DNA of 64,000 nucleotides from the NCBI GenBank assembly GCA_014360655.1, contig JACIXC010000004.1, positions 124,001 through 188,000 of the forward strand, in the 5' to 3' direction. The position numbers and the translations under genes are program-made. The notes under the pieces are model-generated. The model was given only the letters and a program-made list of their open reading frames with translations, was not told the DNA's origin and did not search any database. The DNA is from Actinomycetota bacterium. GTDB taxonomy: Bacteria > Actinomycetota > Geothermincolia > Geothermincolales > RBG-13-55-18. Below, piece after piece: positions 24,963-35,232 of the stretch (the stretch's first letter is position 1; each line of letters opens with the position of its first letter).

Positions 24963-25156
24963 GCGACGGAGAAGGGAAACTGCGTATCACCCTGGTCCGC
25001 AGCCTCATCGGGCGTCCCCGGGCGCAGAGGCGCACGGTGCGGGCGCTCGGGCTGAAAAGGCTGCAACACAGCGTGGTGCATAAGGACACCCCCGAGATAA
25101 AGGGGATGATCCGCAAGGTGAGCCATCTCTTGCGCGTGGAACCACTGGAGGAATGA
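24959..25156 (+). CDS. rpmD: 50S ribosomal protein L30
   Basis: L30 is a small non-essential 50S protein. The 65-residue product contains [29 protein letters not shown] followed by [19 protein letters not shown], which is the family pattern. It begins within the rpsE stop region and ends just before rplO. Confidence 0.96.
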   Translation: MSDGEGKLRITLVRSLIGRPRAQRRTVRALGLKRLQHSVVHKDTPEIKGMIRKVSHLLRVEPLEE

Positions 25157-25159
25157 GCG

Positions 25160-25603
25160 ATGGCCATGAAGATACACGACCTCAAGCCGGCGCCGGGATC
25201 CACCCACGCCCCCAAGAGGGTGGGGCGCGGGCGCAGCTCGGGCCACGGGAAGACCAGCGGCCGGGGCATGAAGGGCCAGAAGGCGCGCGGCAAGACCCGC
25301 ATCGGCTTCGAGGGCGGGCAGATGCCGCTGCAGCGGCGGGTCCCCAAGCTGCGCGGGTTCAAGCCCCGGGACAAGAAGGAATATCACCTGGTGAACGTGG
25401 AGAAGCTCAACCTCTTCTCCGACGGGGACGTGGTCACGCCGCAGGCGCTGGTGGAAAAGGGCATCCTGCGGAAGGTCCAGAAAGAGGTGAAGGTCCTGGG
25501 AAGGGGGACGCTGGAGCGCAGGCTCACGGTGAGGGCGCACGCCTTTACCGCCGGGGCGACGGCCAAGATCGAGGCCGCCGGGGGAAGCGTAGAGGTGGTC
25601 TGA
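25160..25603 (+). CDS. rplO: 50S ribosomal protein L15
   Basis: L15 is a late assembly protein at the base of the central protuberance. The N-terminus is Gly/Arg-rich (RVGRGRSSGHGKTSGRGMKGQKAR) and continues GFEGGQMPLQRRVPKLRGF, both diagnostic. The 147-residue length is normal. secY follows one base after the stop. Confidence 0.97.
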   Translation: MAMKIHDLKPAPGSTHAPKRVGRGRSSGHGKTSGRGMKGQKARGKTRIGFEGGQMPLQRRVPKLRGFKPRDKKEYHLVNVEKLNLFSDGDVVTPQALVEKGILRKVQKEVKVLGRGTLERRLTVRAHAFTAGATAKIEAAGGSVEVV

Positions 25604-25604
25604 C

Positions 25605-26882
25605 TTGCTCCGCACCTTCCGCAACATCTACAAGGTAGTAGACCTGCGCCGCAAGATCCTTTTCACCTTCGTCATCATCCTCCTTTACCGCCTGGGTTCC
25701 TCCATCCCCTCACCGGGGGTGAACACGAGTGCTCTGACGAAGCTTGTTGAGGAGGGGGGCATCCTCGGTTTCCTCAACTTCTTCTCCGGGGGGGCGCTAT
25801 CGCACCTGGCGGTGTTCGGGCTGGGCATCATGCCCTACATCACCTCCGCCATCATCATGGAGATGCTGGTGGCGGTGATACCCAAGCTCAAGGAGTGGCA
25901 GGAGGAGGGGGAGTCGGGCCGGCGCAAGATCACCCAGGTGACGCGCTACCTCACCCTGGGCCTGGCCCTCATGCAGTCCATCGGGTTGGTGTGGCAGTTC
26001 TCCCGCGCCCGTGATATCGGGGGAGAGACGGTGCGCATCATCGAGTTCACCTGGATGAAGGGCATCGTCATCGTGCTCGCACTCACCGCGGGGATGGCCC
26101 TGCTCATGTGGTTCGGGGAGCTCATCACCGAGAGGGGCATAGGGAACGGCATGTCCATCCTCATCTTCACCTCCATCATCGCCCGCGTCCCCTATGAGTT
26201 CAAGACCATGATCACCCAGACGGAGCTGCGTTACGGCAACGTGGCCTACGGCTACATCATATCGGTGGTGATGTCCCTGGCGGTGATCGTCGCCGTCATC
26301 TACCTTGACCAGGGGGAGAGGCGCATCCCCGTGCAGTACGCCAAGCAGATAAGGGGAAGGCGCATGACCATGGGGGGGTCCACCTACCTTCCCCTGAAGA
26401 TCAACACCTCCGGGGTCATCCCCATCATCTTCGCCTCCTCGATCATCTTCTTCCCCACCATGCTTTCGCAGTTCATCCCTGCCCTGCAGGGGGTGGCCAC
26501 CCACCTCACGCAGGGATGGCTCTACTTCGTGGTCTACACCTTTCTCATCATCTTCTTCGCCTACTTCTACACCTACATAGTCTTCGATCCCTTCACCCAG
26601 GCCGAGCACCTCAAGAAGTACGGCGCCTTCGTGCCGGGGATACGTCCGGGCACCCCCACCGCCACCTATTTCGGCAAGGTCATCAACCGCATCACCCTCC
26701 CGGGCTCCATGGCCCTGGCGGCCATCGCCCTGCTGCCGGCGGTCATGTTCTATTTCTTCGGCACCCGGGAGATACCTTTCGGCGGCGCCGCCATCATGAT
26801 CATCGTCGGCGTGGCCCTGGAGACCATGAAGCAGATCGAGGCCCAGCTGCAGATGCGCCACTACGAAGGCTTCCTGCGATGA
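25605..26882 (+). CDS. secY: Preprotein translocase subunit SecY
   Basis: SecY is the protein-conducting channel of the cytoplasmic membrane. The 425-residue protein begins at TTG 25605 and has the ten hydrophobic segments of the family. GIMPYITSAIIMEML, ITERGIGNGMSILIF and the C-terminal KQIEAQLQMRHYEGFLR are visible. Its only Shine-Dalgarno candidate (AGAGGTGG) lies inside the rplO end, so translation is likely coupled. adk follows 27 bases later. Confidence 0.98.
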   Translation: MLRTFRNIYKVVDLRRKILFTFVIILLYRLGSSIPSPGVNTSALTKLVEEGGILGFLNFFSGGALSHLAVFGLGIMPYITSAIIMEMLVAVIPKLKEWQEEGESGRRKITQVTRYLTLGLALMQSIGLVWQFSRARDIGGETVRIIEFTWMKGIVIVLALTAGMALLMWFGELITERGIGNGMSILIFTSIIARVPYEFKTMITQTELRYGNVAYGYIISVVMSLAVIVAVIYLDQGERRIPVQYAKQIRGRRMTMGGSTYLPLKINTSGVIPIIFASSIIFFPTMLSQFIPALQGVATHLTQGWLYFVVYTFLIIFFAYFYTYIVFDPFTQAEHLKKYGAFVPGIRPGTPTATYFGKVINRITLPGSMALAAIALLPAVMFYFFGTREIPFGGAAIMIIVGVALETMKQIEAQLQMRHYEGFLR

Positions 26883-27551
<669 letters not shown>

Positions 27552-27638
27552 ACCCGGTTGGGAAAGCGGTGGCGGGTGATGGAAGGCACGTTCGGGCATG
27601 CGGTTCTTGCGCGGAGCGGCGTTACGGGTAGGGTACCC

Positions 27639-28385
27639 ATGATCATCAGGAAATCCCGGGAGGAGATAGCGAAGATGCGCGAGGCCGGCCGCATAGTGGC
27701 CGGGGTCCTGGACATGCTCGGCGAGCATATCAAGCCCGGTGTCGCCACCGAGACGCTGAACCGCCTGGCGGACGAATATATCAGGAAGAGGAAGGCAATA
27801 CCGTCGTTCCTCGGATACCGCGGTTTCCCCGCCTCCATCTGCACGTCCATCAACGACGTGGTGGTGCACGGCATCCCCGGCGGGGAAAGGCTAAGGGAGG
27901 GTGACATCATAGGCGTCGACGTGGGAGTGATCCTCGACGGCTACCAGGCGGACGCCGCGCGCACCTACGCGGTGGGCGAGGTGAGCGAGAGGGCCGCGAG
28001 ATTGATGCAGGTCACCAGGGACTCCTTGCAGGCGGGCATCGACGCCTGCCGACCCGGCAAGCGCCTGGGAGACGTTTCCAACAGCATCCAGAGGGTGGTG
28101 GAGGCGGGAGGGTTCTCGGTGGTCGTGCAGTTCGTGGGCCACGGCATAGGGAGGGAGATGCACGAGGAGCCCCAGATCCCCAACTTCGGGCCCCCGGGGA
28201 GAGGCCCCCTCCTGCAGCCGGGGATGACCTTCGCCCTCGAGCCCATGGTCAACGAGGGTACCTACGAGGTTAGGGTGGATGACGACGGCTGGACGGTGCG
28301 TACCGTGGACGGCAAGCTCTCCGCCCATTTCGAGCACACGGTGGCGGTGACCGAGACCGGGCCCGTGATACTGACCCTGCCTTGA
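27639..28385 (+). CDS. map: Methionine aminopeptidase type I
   Basis: MetAP removes the initiator methionine from nascent proteins. ATG 27639 gives IIRKSREEIAKMREAGRIV, the family start, and 248 residues. The metal ligands are visible: two Asp in GVDVGVILDGYQADAARTYAVG, the His in GHGIGREMHEEP, and the Glu residues in LEPMVNEG and HFEHTVAVTETG. There is no long N-terminal zinc or SH3 extension. An in-frame TTG at 27558 would add 27 unlikely residues. Confidence 0.96.
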   Translation: MIIRKSREEIAKMREAGRIVAGVLDMLGEHIKPGVATETLNRLADEYIRKRKAIPSFLGYRGFPASICTSINDVVVHGIPGGERLREGDIIGVDVGVILDGYQADAARTYAVGEVSERAARLMQVTRDSLQAGIDACRPGKRLGDVSNSIQRVVEAGGFSVVVQFVGHGIGREMHEEPQIPNFGPPGRGPLLQPGMTFALEPMVNEGTYEVRVDDDGWTVRTVDGKLSAHFEHTVAVTETGPVILTLP

Positions 28386-28592
28386 GGGAAGGAGGCGAGG
28401 CGATGAGGCCGGAAAGGCCGGTCGCAACAAGGGCGGGAAGGGACCGCGCGGCGAGTTCGCGCGGAGCGTGCAGGCGGTCCAAGGAGACCACGGCGGAATC
28501 CTGGACTATCCGGAACTTGTTTGTTAGTATATAAATTCTGGTGCGAAAAGAATTGACGCGCCCCGCGCGGGGTGGCGTTGGGAGAGTGAGGA

Positions 28593-28814
28593 GTGGGCAG
28601 GAAGGAAGGCTCCGTAGAGGTAGAAGGGACCGTACTGGAACCGCTGCCGAACGCCATGTTCCGGGTGGAACTGGACAACGGACACAAGTTGCTTGCTCAC
28701 ATATCCGGCAAGATGAGGATGCATTACATAAGGATATTACCCGGGGACAGGGTGGTGGTGGAGATCTCGCCCTACGATCTCACCCGGGGCAGGATCGTCT
28801 ATCGCTACAAGTAG
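28593..28814 (+). CDS. infA: Translation initiation factor IF-1
   Basis: IF-1 blocks the A site during initiation. The 73-residue OB-fold protein reads [41 protein letters not shown] and ends RGRIVYRYK. The start is GTG 28593. It is preceded by a 207-base gap containing an AT-rich patch (28517-28536) and the 12-bp palindrome CCCCGCGCGGGG (28561-28572), possible but unproven promoter elements. Confidence 0.97.
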   Translation: MGRKEGSVEVEGTVLEPLPNAMFRVELDNGHKLLAHISGKMRMHYIRILPGDRVVVEISPYDLTRGRIVYRYK

Positions 28815-28841
28815 CGCAGCGCTGAAAGGAAGAAGCTGGAA

Positions 28842-28955
28842 ATGAAGGTAAGGCCGTCGGTGAAGAAGATGTGCGACAAGTGCAAGGTGATACGCCGTCA
28901 CGGCAAGGTCCTTGTCATCTGCCAGAACCCCCGCCACAAGCAGAGGCAGGGTTGA
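28842..28955 (+). CDS. rpmJ: 50S ribosomal protein L36
   Basis: This short gene encodes 37 residues beginning [20 protein letters not shown] and ending NPRHKQRQG. It is the zinc-binding form, with C11, C14, C27 and H32 as ligands. AAAGGAAGAAGC lies upstream. infA-rpmJ-rpsM is the expected order. Confidence 0.97.
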   Translation: MKVRPSVKKMCDKCKVIRRHGKVLVICQNPRHKQRQG

Positions 28956-28974
28956 GTCGAGGAGGTTGGTGGTC

Positions 28975-29349
28975 TTGGCGCGTATAGCGGGCGTGGATCT
29001 TCCCAGGGACAAGCGCGTGGAGGTGGCCCTCACCTATATTTACGGCATAGGAAGGTCCACCTCGCTGAAGGTGCTCCATGATTGCCGGATCGACCCCAAT
29101 ACCAAGGTGCGCAACCTCACCGACGAGGAGGTCGTGCGGCTGCGCAGCTACATAGACCAGAACCTGAAGGTGGAGGGGGACCTGAGGCGTGAGGTGGCCC
29201 AGAACATCAAGAGGAAGATGGACATAGGGTGCTACCAGGGTTTGCGCCACCGCATGGGGTTGCCCGTGCGGGGCCAGCGAACCCACACCAATGCCCGCAC
29301 CCGCAAGGGACCGCGCAAGACGGTGGGAGTGAAGCGCAAGAAGAAGTGA
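28975..29349 (+). CDS. rpsM: 30S ribosomal protein S13
   Basis: S13 contacts P-site tRNA and the 50S bridge B1. The TTG at 28975 follows GAGGAGGTTGG and gives [27 protein letters not shown]. The 124-residue protein ends in the basic tail [23 protein letters not shown]. In-frame upstream codons overlap rpmJ and are rejected. Confidence 0.97.
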   Translation: MARIAGVDLPRDKRVEVALTYIYGIGRSTSLKVLHDCRIDPNTKVRNLTDEEVVRLRSYIDQNLKVEGDLRREVAQNIKRKMDIGCYQGLRHRMGLPVRGQRTHTNARTRKGPRKTVGVKRKKK

Positions 29350-29427
29350 TGCACGGCATGGACTACGCCGCGGCCTGAGCGGCTTGTCCCGGAAGACGGG
29401 AGACGGAAGAGGACAGGAGGTTGCCAG

Positions 29428-29826
29428 TTGGCCAGACCGGCGAGAGGAAGAGGAAGAGGAAAGAAAAGGGAAAAGAAAACGGTGTTGCACGGTGAAGCCC
29501 ATATCAAGTCAACCTTCAACAACACCATCATCACCATAACCGATAAGAACGGGGACACCCTCACCTGGTGCAGCTCGGGAACGGTGGGGTTCAAGGGTTC
29601 GCGCAAGAGCACGCCCTTCGCCGCGCAGATGGCGGCGGAGAGCGTGGCCAAGAAGGCGCAGGAATTCGGGATGAAGAAGGTCGACGTCTTCGTGAAGGGG
29701 CCCGGCTCGGGTCGCGAGACGGCCATACGCACCCTGCAGGCCAACGGGCTGGAGGTGGCGAGCATCACCGACGTCACGCCCCAGCCCCACAACGGGTGCC
29801 GCCCCAAGAAGAGAAGAAGAGTGTAG
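29428..29826 (+). CDS. rpsK: 30S ribosomal protein S11
   Basis: S11 forms part of the platform and E-site mRNA path. The start is TTG 29428 after GGAGG. The 132-residue product has an Arg/Gly/Lys-rich N-terminus, then [33 protein letters not shown] and the C-terminal [18 protein letters not shown]. All are characteristic of the family. Confidence 0.98.
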   Translation: MARPARGRGRGKKREKKTVLHGEAHIKSTFNNTIITITDKNGDTLTWCSSGTVGFKGSRKSTPFAAQMAAESVAKKAQEFGMKKVDVFVKGPGSGRETAIRTLQANGLEVASITDVTPQPHNGCRPKKRRRV

Positions 29827-29838
29827 GGGTGTGGGGAA

Positions 29839-30465
29839 ATGGCCCGTAACCTGGAACCATCCTGCAAGCAGTGCCGGCGCGAGGGGCAGAAGCTCTTCCT
29901 CAAGGGCAGCCGCTGCGAGAGCGACAAGTGCGCCATGGAGAGGAGGTCTTACCCGCCCGGGGAGCACGGCCGCGGCAGGGTCAAGGAGACGGAATACCTG
30001 CTGCAGTTGCGGGAAAAGCAGAAGGCTAAGCGCATATACGGCGTGCTGGAAAGGCAGTTCAGGCGCTATTACGGCAAGGCTTCCCGCCAGCAGGGGATAA
30101 CAGGCGAGAACCTGCTCTTCCTCCTGGAGACCAGGCTGGACAACGTGCTCTACCGCGGCGGCCTCGCCTCTTCACGCGGCGACGCGCGGCAACTGGTGCG
30201 CCACGGCCACGTGACGGTGAACGGCCGCAAGGTGAACATCCCTTCCTACGAGGTGAGGGTGGGGGACGTGGTGGAGTTGAAGGAGAAGAGCAGGGACCTG
30301 GTGCGGGTCATACAGGCGGTGAGGGCCGCCGAGGGCAGGCCGGTGGTACCCTGGTTGAAGGTGGACGCGGAAAGACGCCGCGTGGAGGTCGTAGCGCGCC
30401 CCCGGCGCGAGGACATCGACGTCCCGGTGAAGGAACATCTCATCGTGGAGCTCTATTCCAAGTAG
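29839..30465 (+). CDS. rpsD: 30S ribosomal protein S4, zinc-binding form
   Basis: S4 starts 16S rRNA 5'-domain assembly and lies at the mRNA entry site. The 208-residue protein keeps four N-terminal cysteines (CKQCRREGQ ... CESDKC), the zinc-binding form. The S4 RNA-binding domain ([34 protein letters not shown]) is clear. It lies between rpsK and rpoA, where it is an autogenous regulator in other bacteria. Confidence 0.97.
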   Translation: MARNLEPSCKQCRREGQKLFLKGSRCESDKCAMERRSYPPGEHGRGRVKETEYLLQLREKQKAKRIYGVLERQFRRYYGKASRQQGITGENLLFLLETRLDNVLYRGGLASSRGDARQLVRHGHVTVNGRKVNIPSYEVRVGDVVELKEKSRDLVRVIQAVRAAEGRPVVPWLKVDAERRRVEVVARPRREDIDVPVKEHLIVELYSK

Positions 30466-30489
30466 GATACGGACAGGAGGGAATATACC

Positions 30490-31434
30490 TTGGTTCTGGA
30501 AATGCAGAAACCGCATGTCGAGGTGGATAAGCTCGAGGACTCGTACGGAAGGTTCATCGTGGAGCCCCTGGAGCGCGGGCTCGGGCATACCCTGGGCAAC
30601 TCCATGCGCCGCATCCTGCTTTCCTCCATCCCGGGCGCGGCGATAACCTCCTTGCGCATCGAGGGGGTGGTGCACGAGTTCACCACCATCGAGGGCGTCA
30701 AGGAGGACACCATGGATATAATCCTCAACCTGAAGGGTGTCATCCTGCGCATACTCGACGAGGGGCAGCACACCCTCTTCATCGACGTCACCGGCCCGCG
30801 CACGGTGACCGCCGGGGATATCCAGGCCCCCTCCGAGGTGGAGATCGTCAACCCCGACCTGAAGATATGCACCATGAACGGCAAGGGCAGGCTGAAGATG
30901 GAGATGACGGCACAGAAGGGCAGGGGTTACGTGTCCTCCGAGCACCTGGGCGGAATACGGGAGGTGGCTGGCACCATCCCCCTGGACGCCATGTTCTCAC
31001 CGGTGGTGCGCGTTTCCTACCAGGTGGAGGCCACCCGCGTGGGGCAGCGCACGGACTACGACAGGCTCATCCTGGAGGTGCACACCAACGGGAGCATAGA
31101 CCCCAAGGAGGCCCTGGTGAGGGCAGCCCAGATCCTCGCCGGGCACATAGGGATCTTCATGGGGCTTGCCGAGGGCGAGGAAGGGGAGCTGGCGAGCATC
31201 TTCTCCGCGGAGCAGCCGCGCGCGGGGAGCAAGGAGATGCAGACCCCCATCGAGGACCTGGAACTGCCGGTGCGCGTCCTCAACTGCCTGCACCGCGGCG
31301 GCATCAATACCGTGGGCCAGTTGATTGAGAGGACGGAGGAAGACCTGCTGGCGCTGCGGAGCTTCGGGGCCAAGTCCATAGAGGACGTGAAAGAAAAGCT
31401 GGAGAAGAGGGGCCTCAGCCTGCGCACCGGCTAG
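30490..31434 (+). CDS. rpoA: DNA-directed RNA polymerase subunit alpha
   Basis: Alpha dimerises to nucleate RNAP assembly and its C-terminal domain binds UP elements and activators. The 314-residue product starts at TTG 30490 after AGGAGGG. The N-terminal domain has [28 protein letters not shown]. The C-terminal domain from about residue 250 has [35 protein letters not shown]. rplQ follows 44 bases later. Confidence 0.98.
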   Translation: MVLEMQKPHVEVDKLEDSYGRFIVEPLERGLGHTLGNSMRRILLSSIPGAAITSLRIEGVVHEFTTIEGVKEDTMDIILNLKGVILRILDEGQHTLFIDVTGPRTVTAGDIQAPSEVEIVNPDLKICTMNGKGRLKMEMTAQKGRGYVSSEHLGGIREVAGTIPLDAMFSPVVRVSYQVEATRVGQRTDYDRLILEVHTNGSIDPKEALVRAAQILAGHIGIFMGLAEGEEGELASIFSAEQPRAGSKEMQTPIEDLELPVRVLNCLHRGGINTVGQLIERTEEDLLALRSFGAKSIEDVKEKLEKRGLSLRTG

Positions 31435-31478
31435 CCAGCAGCCGCAGACCATCGCGACGATCACGAGAGGGACGAGTC

Positions 31479-31829
31479 ATGCCGCAGCCAAAGAAGGGCA
31501 GGAGATTGGGAGGGAGCAGCTCCCACCAGCGCTCCATGCTGGCCAACCTGGCCAGGGAGCTGATCGAGCACGAGAGAATCAGGACCACCCAGGCCAAGGC
31601 GAAGGAAGTGCAGCCCCTGGTGGATAAGCTGGTGGGCCTGGCCAAGCGCGGGGACCTGCACGCCCGCCGGCAGGCGCTGGCCATCATCCCCGACCGCGAC
31701 GTGGTGCACAAGCTCTTCGCGGAGATCGGACCGCGCTACGAGGATCGCGAAGGCGGTTACTGCCGCGTGGTGAAGACAGGGCCGCGCCAGGGCGACGCCG
31801 CCCCCATGGCGGTCATAGAGTTCGTATAA
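31479..31829 (+). CDS. rplQ: 50S ribosomal protein L17
   Basis: L17 lies near the tunnel exit. The 116-residue product shows [38 protein letters not shown] and ends in a strand rich in small residues. It closes the alpha operon. A stem-loop without a T-run begins 10 bases after the stop, followed by the second repeat array. Confidence 0.97.
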   Translation: MPQPKKGRRLGGSSSHQRSMLANLARELIEHERIRTTQAKAKEVQPLVDKLVGLAKRGDLHARRQALAIIPDRDVVHKLFAEIGPRYEDREGGYCRVVKTGPRQGDAAPMAVIEFV

Positions 31830-31839
31830 GGTAAAATCC

Positions 31840-31866
31840 AAGGGAGAGGGCTTCGCCCCCTCCCTT
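31840..31866 (+). terminator. Stem-loop after rplQ
   Basis: AAGGGAGAGGGC and GCCCCCTCCCTT can pair with one mismatch around a 3-base loop. No T-run follows, so it may be a Rho-type or processing hairpin rather than a simple intrinsic terminator. Its position at the end of the alpha operon supports some 3'-end role. Confidence 0.4.
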
Positions 31867-31881
31867 GACCCTCCCCCGTAC

Positions 31882-32292
31882 TTCTTTCGGCGGCCGGGCC
31901 GCCGGGTAACGGTCTCGCTCGCAGGCTCGCTGCGACCGACCCGGTCGTTCCCGGCCTTGGTGGTTGCGTATCAGTCCTTCTTCCGGCCCAGGGCCTCAGG
32001 GTAACGGTCTCGCTCGGCGCCGCGCATCTTTCTCATGAATCCGAAACCCTGGGAAAGGCGTCCTCGCTGCGACCGACTCTGTAGTTCCCCGGGCTTGGTT
32101 GGTGTGTATTCATCCTTCTTCTGGCGGCCGGGCCGCCGGGTAACGGTCTCGCTCGCAGGCTCGCTGCGACCGACCCGGTCGTTCCCGGCCTTGGTGGTTG
32201 CATATCAGTTCTTCTTCCGGCCCGGGGCCGCCGGGTAACGATCTCGCTCGCAGGCTCGCTGCGACCGACCCGGTCGTTCCCGGCCTCAGTAG
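31882..32292 (+). repeat. Interspersed GC-rich repeats (A and B), locus 2
   Basis: The rplQ-truA gap carries the same repeat family as the rplL-rpoB gap. A cores lie at 31888, about 31985 (degenerate), 32122 and about 32217. B units lie at 31926, 32063 (degenerate), 32160 and 32255. The variant insert also occurs here (32008-32062, GGCGCCGCGCATCTTTCTCATG), matching 3608-3654 with several substitutions. Unit C is absent. No gene is credible in this stretch. Confidence 0.88.
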
Positions 32293-32351
32293 GGTGAAAT
32301 TCAGGGGGCGATGGAAGGGGTTTCCGTGTCGCGCGGTAGGGGGAGCGAAGG

Positions 32352-32357
32352 TAAAAT
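32352..32357 (+). promoter_or_regulatory. -10 element of a possible leaderless truA transcript
   Basis: TAAAAT ends 6 bases before the truA ATG, and no Shine-Dalgarno sequence is present. This matches the TANNNT spacing of leaderless actinobacterial promoters. No convincing -35 is visible. Confidence 0.45.
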
Positions 32358-32363
32358 CGGGAT

Positions 32364-33107
32364 ATGGCGAACTACATGTTGAAGCTGGCGTACGACGGCA
32401 CCGCTTACAAGGGTTTCCAGGTGCAACCGGGACTACCCACCGTGCAGAGGACGCTCGAGGAGGCTCTCGCGCGCGTCGCGAAGCGCTACTCGCCGCTCTA
32501 CGCGGCGGGAAGGACAGACGCGGGGGTGCACGCAAGGGGACAGGTGGTGAACTTCCACGCGGAGCTGCGCGTGGAGGTCGCCAGGCTGGCACGCGCACTT
32601 AACTCCCTCCTGCCGGACGACATCGCCGTTGTCTCCTGTAGGGAGGTGAGGGAGGAATTCCACGCGCGCAGGGATGCCGTAGCGCGTTCGTACTCCTATT
32701 ATTTCCATACGGGTGAACATCCTTCACCCTTTCACCGCCTTTACGCGCTGCACGTTGGCGGGTCCCTCGACGAGAAGGGGATGGGGGAGGCCCTGCGGTC
32801 CATAGTCGGCGTACACGACTTCGCTTCGTTCTGCCGACGGGAGGAGGGGAGGTCCACCATCCGCGAGGTTTACGAGTCTGAGGTCGTACGCGATGGTGAG
32901 CTCCTGCGCGTGCGCGTGAAGGCCAACGCCTTCGCATGGATGATGATGCGCATGCTCTGCGGGAGCCTTCTCGAGGTGGGGAAAGGGAGGTGGTCCCCGC
33001 AACGCTTCCGCGAGGTCCTGGAGGCTGCCGACAACTCGCTCTCCGGCCCGGTTCTGCCTCCCCACGGCCTCTTTCTCGAGGAGGTCCATTACCCGGACGG
33101 CCTCTGA
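32364..33107 (+). CDS. truA: tRNA pseudouridine synthase A
   Basis: TruA isomerises uridines 38-40 of tRNA anticodon stems. The 247-residue protein has the catalytic Asp motif AAGRTDAGVHARGQVVNF and the usual YDGTAYKGFQVQPGLPTVQRTLEEAL opening. The C-terminal half shows the conserved RMLCGSLLEVGKG. truA after rplQ is common in Gram-positives. It lacks a Shine-Dalgarno site and may be leaderless. Confidence 0.96.
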   Translation: MANYMLKLAYDGTAYKGFQVQPGLPTVQRTLEEALARVAKRYSPLYAAGRTDAGVHARGQVVNFHAELRVEVARLARALNSLLPDDIAVVSCREVREEFHARRDAVARSYSYYFHTGEHPSPFHRLYALHVGGSLDEKGMGEALRSIVGVHDFASFCRREEGRSTIREVYESEVVRDGELLRVRVKANAFAWMMMRMLCGSLLEVGKGRWSPQRFREVLEAADNSLSGPVLPPHGLFLEEVHYPDGL

Positions 33108-33165
33108 TCTCCGACCCGCACCGCGGCGGGAGCAGATTACGGGGGCGTGCGGTCGGGCGGTGCGC

Positions 33166-33873
33166 TCAGGTCGGAGGCTCGGGCCTCAGGGTGATGAGGG
33201 AACGGTAACGCTGCAGGCTCTCCTGTGGGTCGTAACCCACCAGCTCCAGGACCAGCCTGGCGGGAGGAGCGGATCCCTCGCCCACCCATACCCGGCACCT
33301 GACCTCGAAGCGCAGGTTGCTGAAATACTCCCAGGCGGGACCGGAAAGGATGTCCTGCGCGCGTGCGGAGGAAAGCTCCAGGAGGTAGACACGGAAGGTC
33401 GCGCCGCCGTCCACCTGCACTCCCTCGCTCACGGGATCGCCGTATTCGGTGAGCACCTTCGTGAAGTTGCGGGGGTCATACAGGCGGTTGGGCATGTCCC
33501 CGGGATCGATGGCCTTGGTCTCGCCGTTCTCCTTGCTGTAGACGGCGCCTTCCTGGGAAAATATGGTAAGTATCTCCTCGCCGGCTGGCGAGGAACTCAG
33601 CACGGAGAGGGAGAATTCGCCGTCTTCCAGGAAGCCCTCGCCCTTCTCGTCCCCGTAGACGGTGTAACCGGAGACGCCTATCCATGTCTGCACCTCCAGT
33701 TGGAAACGGTACGCGGCTCTCTCGTGCAGCGCGCGCAGGGAAGCCTCCACCGCCTCCCGCGCCCCTTCCGCCGGTTCGACCGGGGAGCTGCCGCAGCCTC
33801 CCGCGTACTGCACTTGCAGGAGGAGCAGGGCAGCGATGAGGGCGGGCGCTGCGGCGCGGAGCAACCGGCTCAT
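33166..33873 (-). CDS. Putative lipoprotein of unknown function
   Basis: The 235-residue product begins with basic residues and a Leu/Ala-rich hydrophobic stretch ending at Cys27 (YAGGC), read as a lipoprotein signal with a weak -3 position. The mature part is soluble, with alternating hydrophobic residues and no motif I can name; its size and plan recall LppX/LprG-type or similar secreted lipoproteins, but this is speculative. Its ATG overlaps the stop of manB (ATGA), so the two form an operon. Function unknown. Confidence 0.75.
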   Translation of the reverse strand: MSRLLRAAAPALIAALLLLQVQYAGGCGSSPVEPAEGAREAVEASLRALHERAAYRFQLEVQTWIGVSGYTVYGDEKGEGFLEDGEFSLSVLSSSPAGEEILTIFSQEGAVYSKENGETKAIDPGDMPNRLYDPRNFTKVLTEYGDPVSEGVQVDGGATFRVYLLELSSARAQDILSGPAWEYFSNLRFEVRCRVWVGEGSAPPARLVLELVGYDPQESLQRYRSLITLRPEPPT

Positions 33874-35213
33874 CGGGAACGGATCACCGCCAGTATCTCG
33901 TCACGTTTCGTCTCCATGAGCTCACGCGTCCTGGCTTCCAGGTTGAGGCGCAACAGTGGTTCGGTGTTTGAAGGGCGCACGTTGAACCACCAGTCGTCGT
34001 ACTCGACGGTGACGCCGTCCAGGCGGTCGATACGCGCTCCGGCGTGCAGGCGGGCGATCTCGTCCAGCTTGGCGGGGATGTCATCCACCCTGCTGTTGAT
34101 CTCCCCGGAAGCGTGATACTTCTTGAAAGGCTGCAGGATCTCGGAGAGCGGCCTGCCCTCCAGGCTGACGATCTCCAGCACGAAGAGCGCGGCGATGATG
34201 CCGGAATCGGCGCGGTAATTGTCGCGGAAGTAGTAGTGACCCGAGTGCTCCCCGGCGAAGACGGCCCCCGTCTCCGCCATGGTCTGCTTGATGAAGGAAT
34301 GGCCCACGCGCTCCCGTATGGGGACGCCGCCGCAGGCGCGGATGGTCTCCGGTACGATCCAGCTGTTTATGCAGTTGTAGATGATCTTTTCGCCGGGGTT
34401 CTTCTGCAGTATGCGCCTCGCTATCAGGGCGGTGGTCAGGGAGCCGCTCACCGGCTCGCACAGGTCGTCCACCAGGAAGACGCGGTCGGCATCGCCGTCG
34501 AAGGCCATGCCCAGGTCAGCCCCGGCCTCCCGTACCCAGTCCTGCAGTAGCTTTATGTTCTCGGGCTCGATGGGGCTGGGCTGGTGGTGCGGAAAGGAAC
34601 CGTCGAGCTCGAAGCAGTGGGGGATGAGGTCGCATGGAAGATGTTGGAAAAGAGCGGGGAGCACCAGTCCCGCCATGCCGTTTCCGGCATCCGCCACCAC
34701 CCGCAGGGGTTTGACGGCGGAGACGTCGATGAAGCCGAGGACGTGCTCTATGTAGCGGGGGAGCATGTCCCTCTCCACGACCTCGCCGCGGCTCCGGGAA
34801 GCGGGGAGGTCTCCCCCCAGGACCAGGTCCCGGATCTGGGCGATGCCGGTATCCTCGCTGATGGGCCCCGCCTTGCGGCGGCAGAGCTTGAGGCCGTTGT
34901 ATTCCGCGGGGTTATGGGAGGCGGTGAACATGGCTCCCGGGAGATCGAGCTCTCCGGAGGCGTAGTAGAGCATGTCGGTGGAACAGAGGCCTATGTCCAC
35001 CACGTCCGCCCCCTGCCTCGTTGCGCCCTCGATGAAGGCCCGCGAGAGGGAGGGGGAGGACAGGCGCATGTCCCTTCCCACCAGGATCCTGTCCTCCTCG
35101 AGGAAGGTGACGAAAGCCCTGCCTATAAGGGAAGCCACCTCCTCGTCTATCTCCTCGGGATAGACGCCCCTTATGTCGTATGCCTTGAAAATCGCGGGAT
35201 CCACGGCTCCCAT
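33870..35213 (-). CDS. manB: Phosphomannomutase/phosphoglucomutase
   Basis: This alpha-D-phosphohexomutase interconverts hexose 6- and 1-phosphates, supplying mannose-1-P or glucose-1-P for nucleotide sugars. Starting at 35213 on the reverse strand, after GGGAGGAGGTGAGG, it has 447 residues. Visible are the opening FKAYDIRGVYPEEID, the phosphoserine loop TASHNPAEYNGLK, the metal loop GMAFDGDADRVFLVDD, the sugar-binding GEHSGHYYF and the phosphate-binding VRPSNTEPLLRLN. It is divergent from the PGI/PMI gene, and a perfect palindrome lies in the gap. Confidence 0.93.
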   Translation of the reverse strand: MGAVDPAIFKAYDIRGVYPEEIDEEVASLIGRAFVTFLEEDRILVGRDMRLSSPSLSRAFIEGATRQGADVVDIGLCSTDMLYYASGELDLPGAMFTASHNPAEYNGLKLCRRKAGPISEDTGIAQIRDLVLGGDLPASRSRGEVVERDMLPRYIEHVLGFIDVSAVKPLRVVADAGNGMAGLVLPALFQHLPCDLIPHCFELDGSFPHHQPSPIEPENIKLLQDWVREAGADLGMAFDGDADRVFLVDDLCEPVSGSLTTALIARRILQKNPGEKIIYNCINSWIVPETIRACGGVPIRERVGHSFIKQTMAETGAVFAGEHSGHYYFRDNYRADSGIIAALFVLEIVSLEGRPLSEILQPFKKYHASGEINSRVDDIPAKLDEIARLHAGARIDRLDGVTVEYDDWWFNVRPSNTEPLLRLNLEARTRELMETKRDEILAVIRSR

Positions 35214-35232
35214 CGCCTCACCTCCTCCCGGG

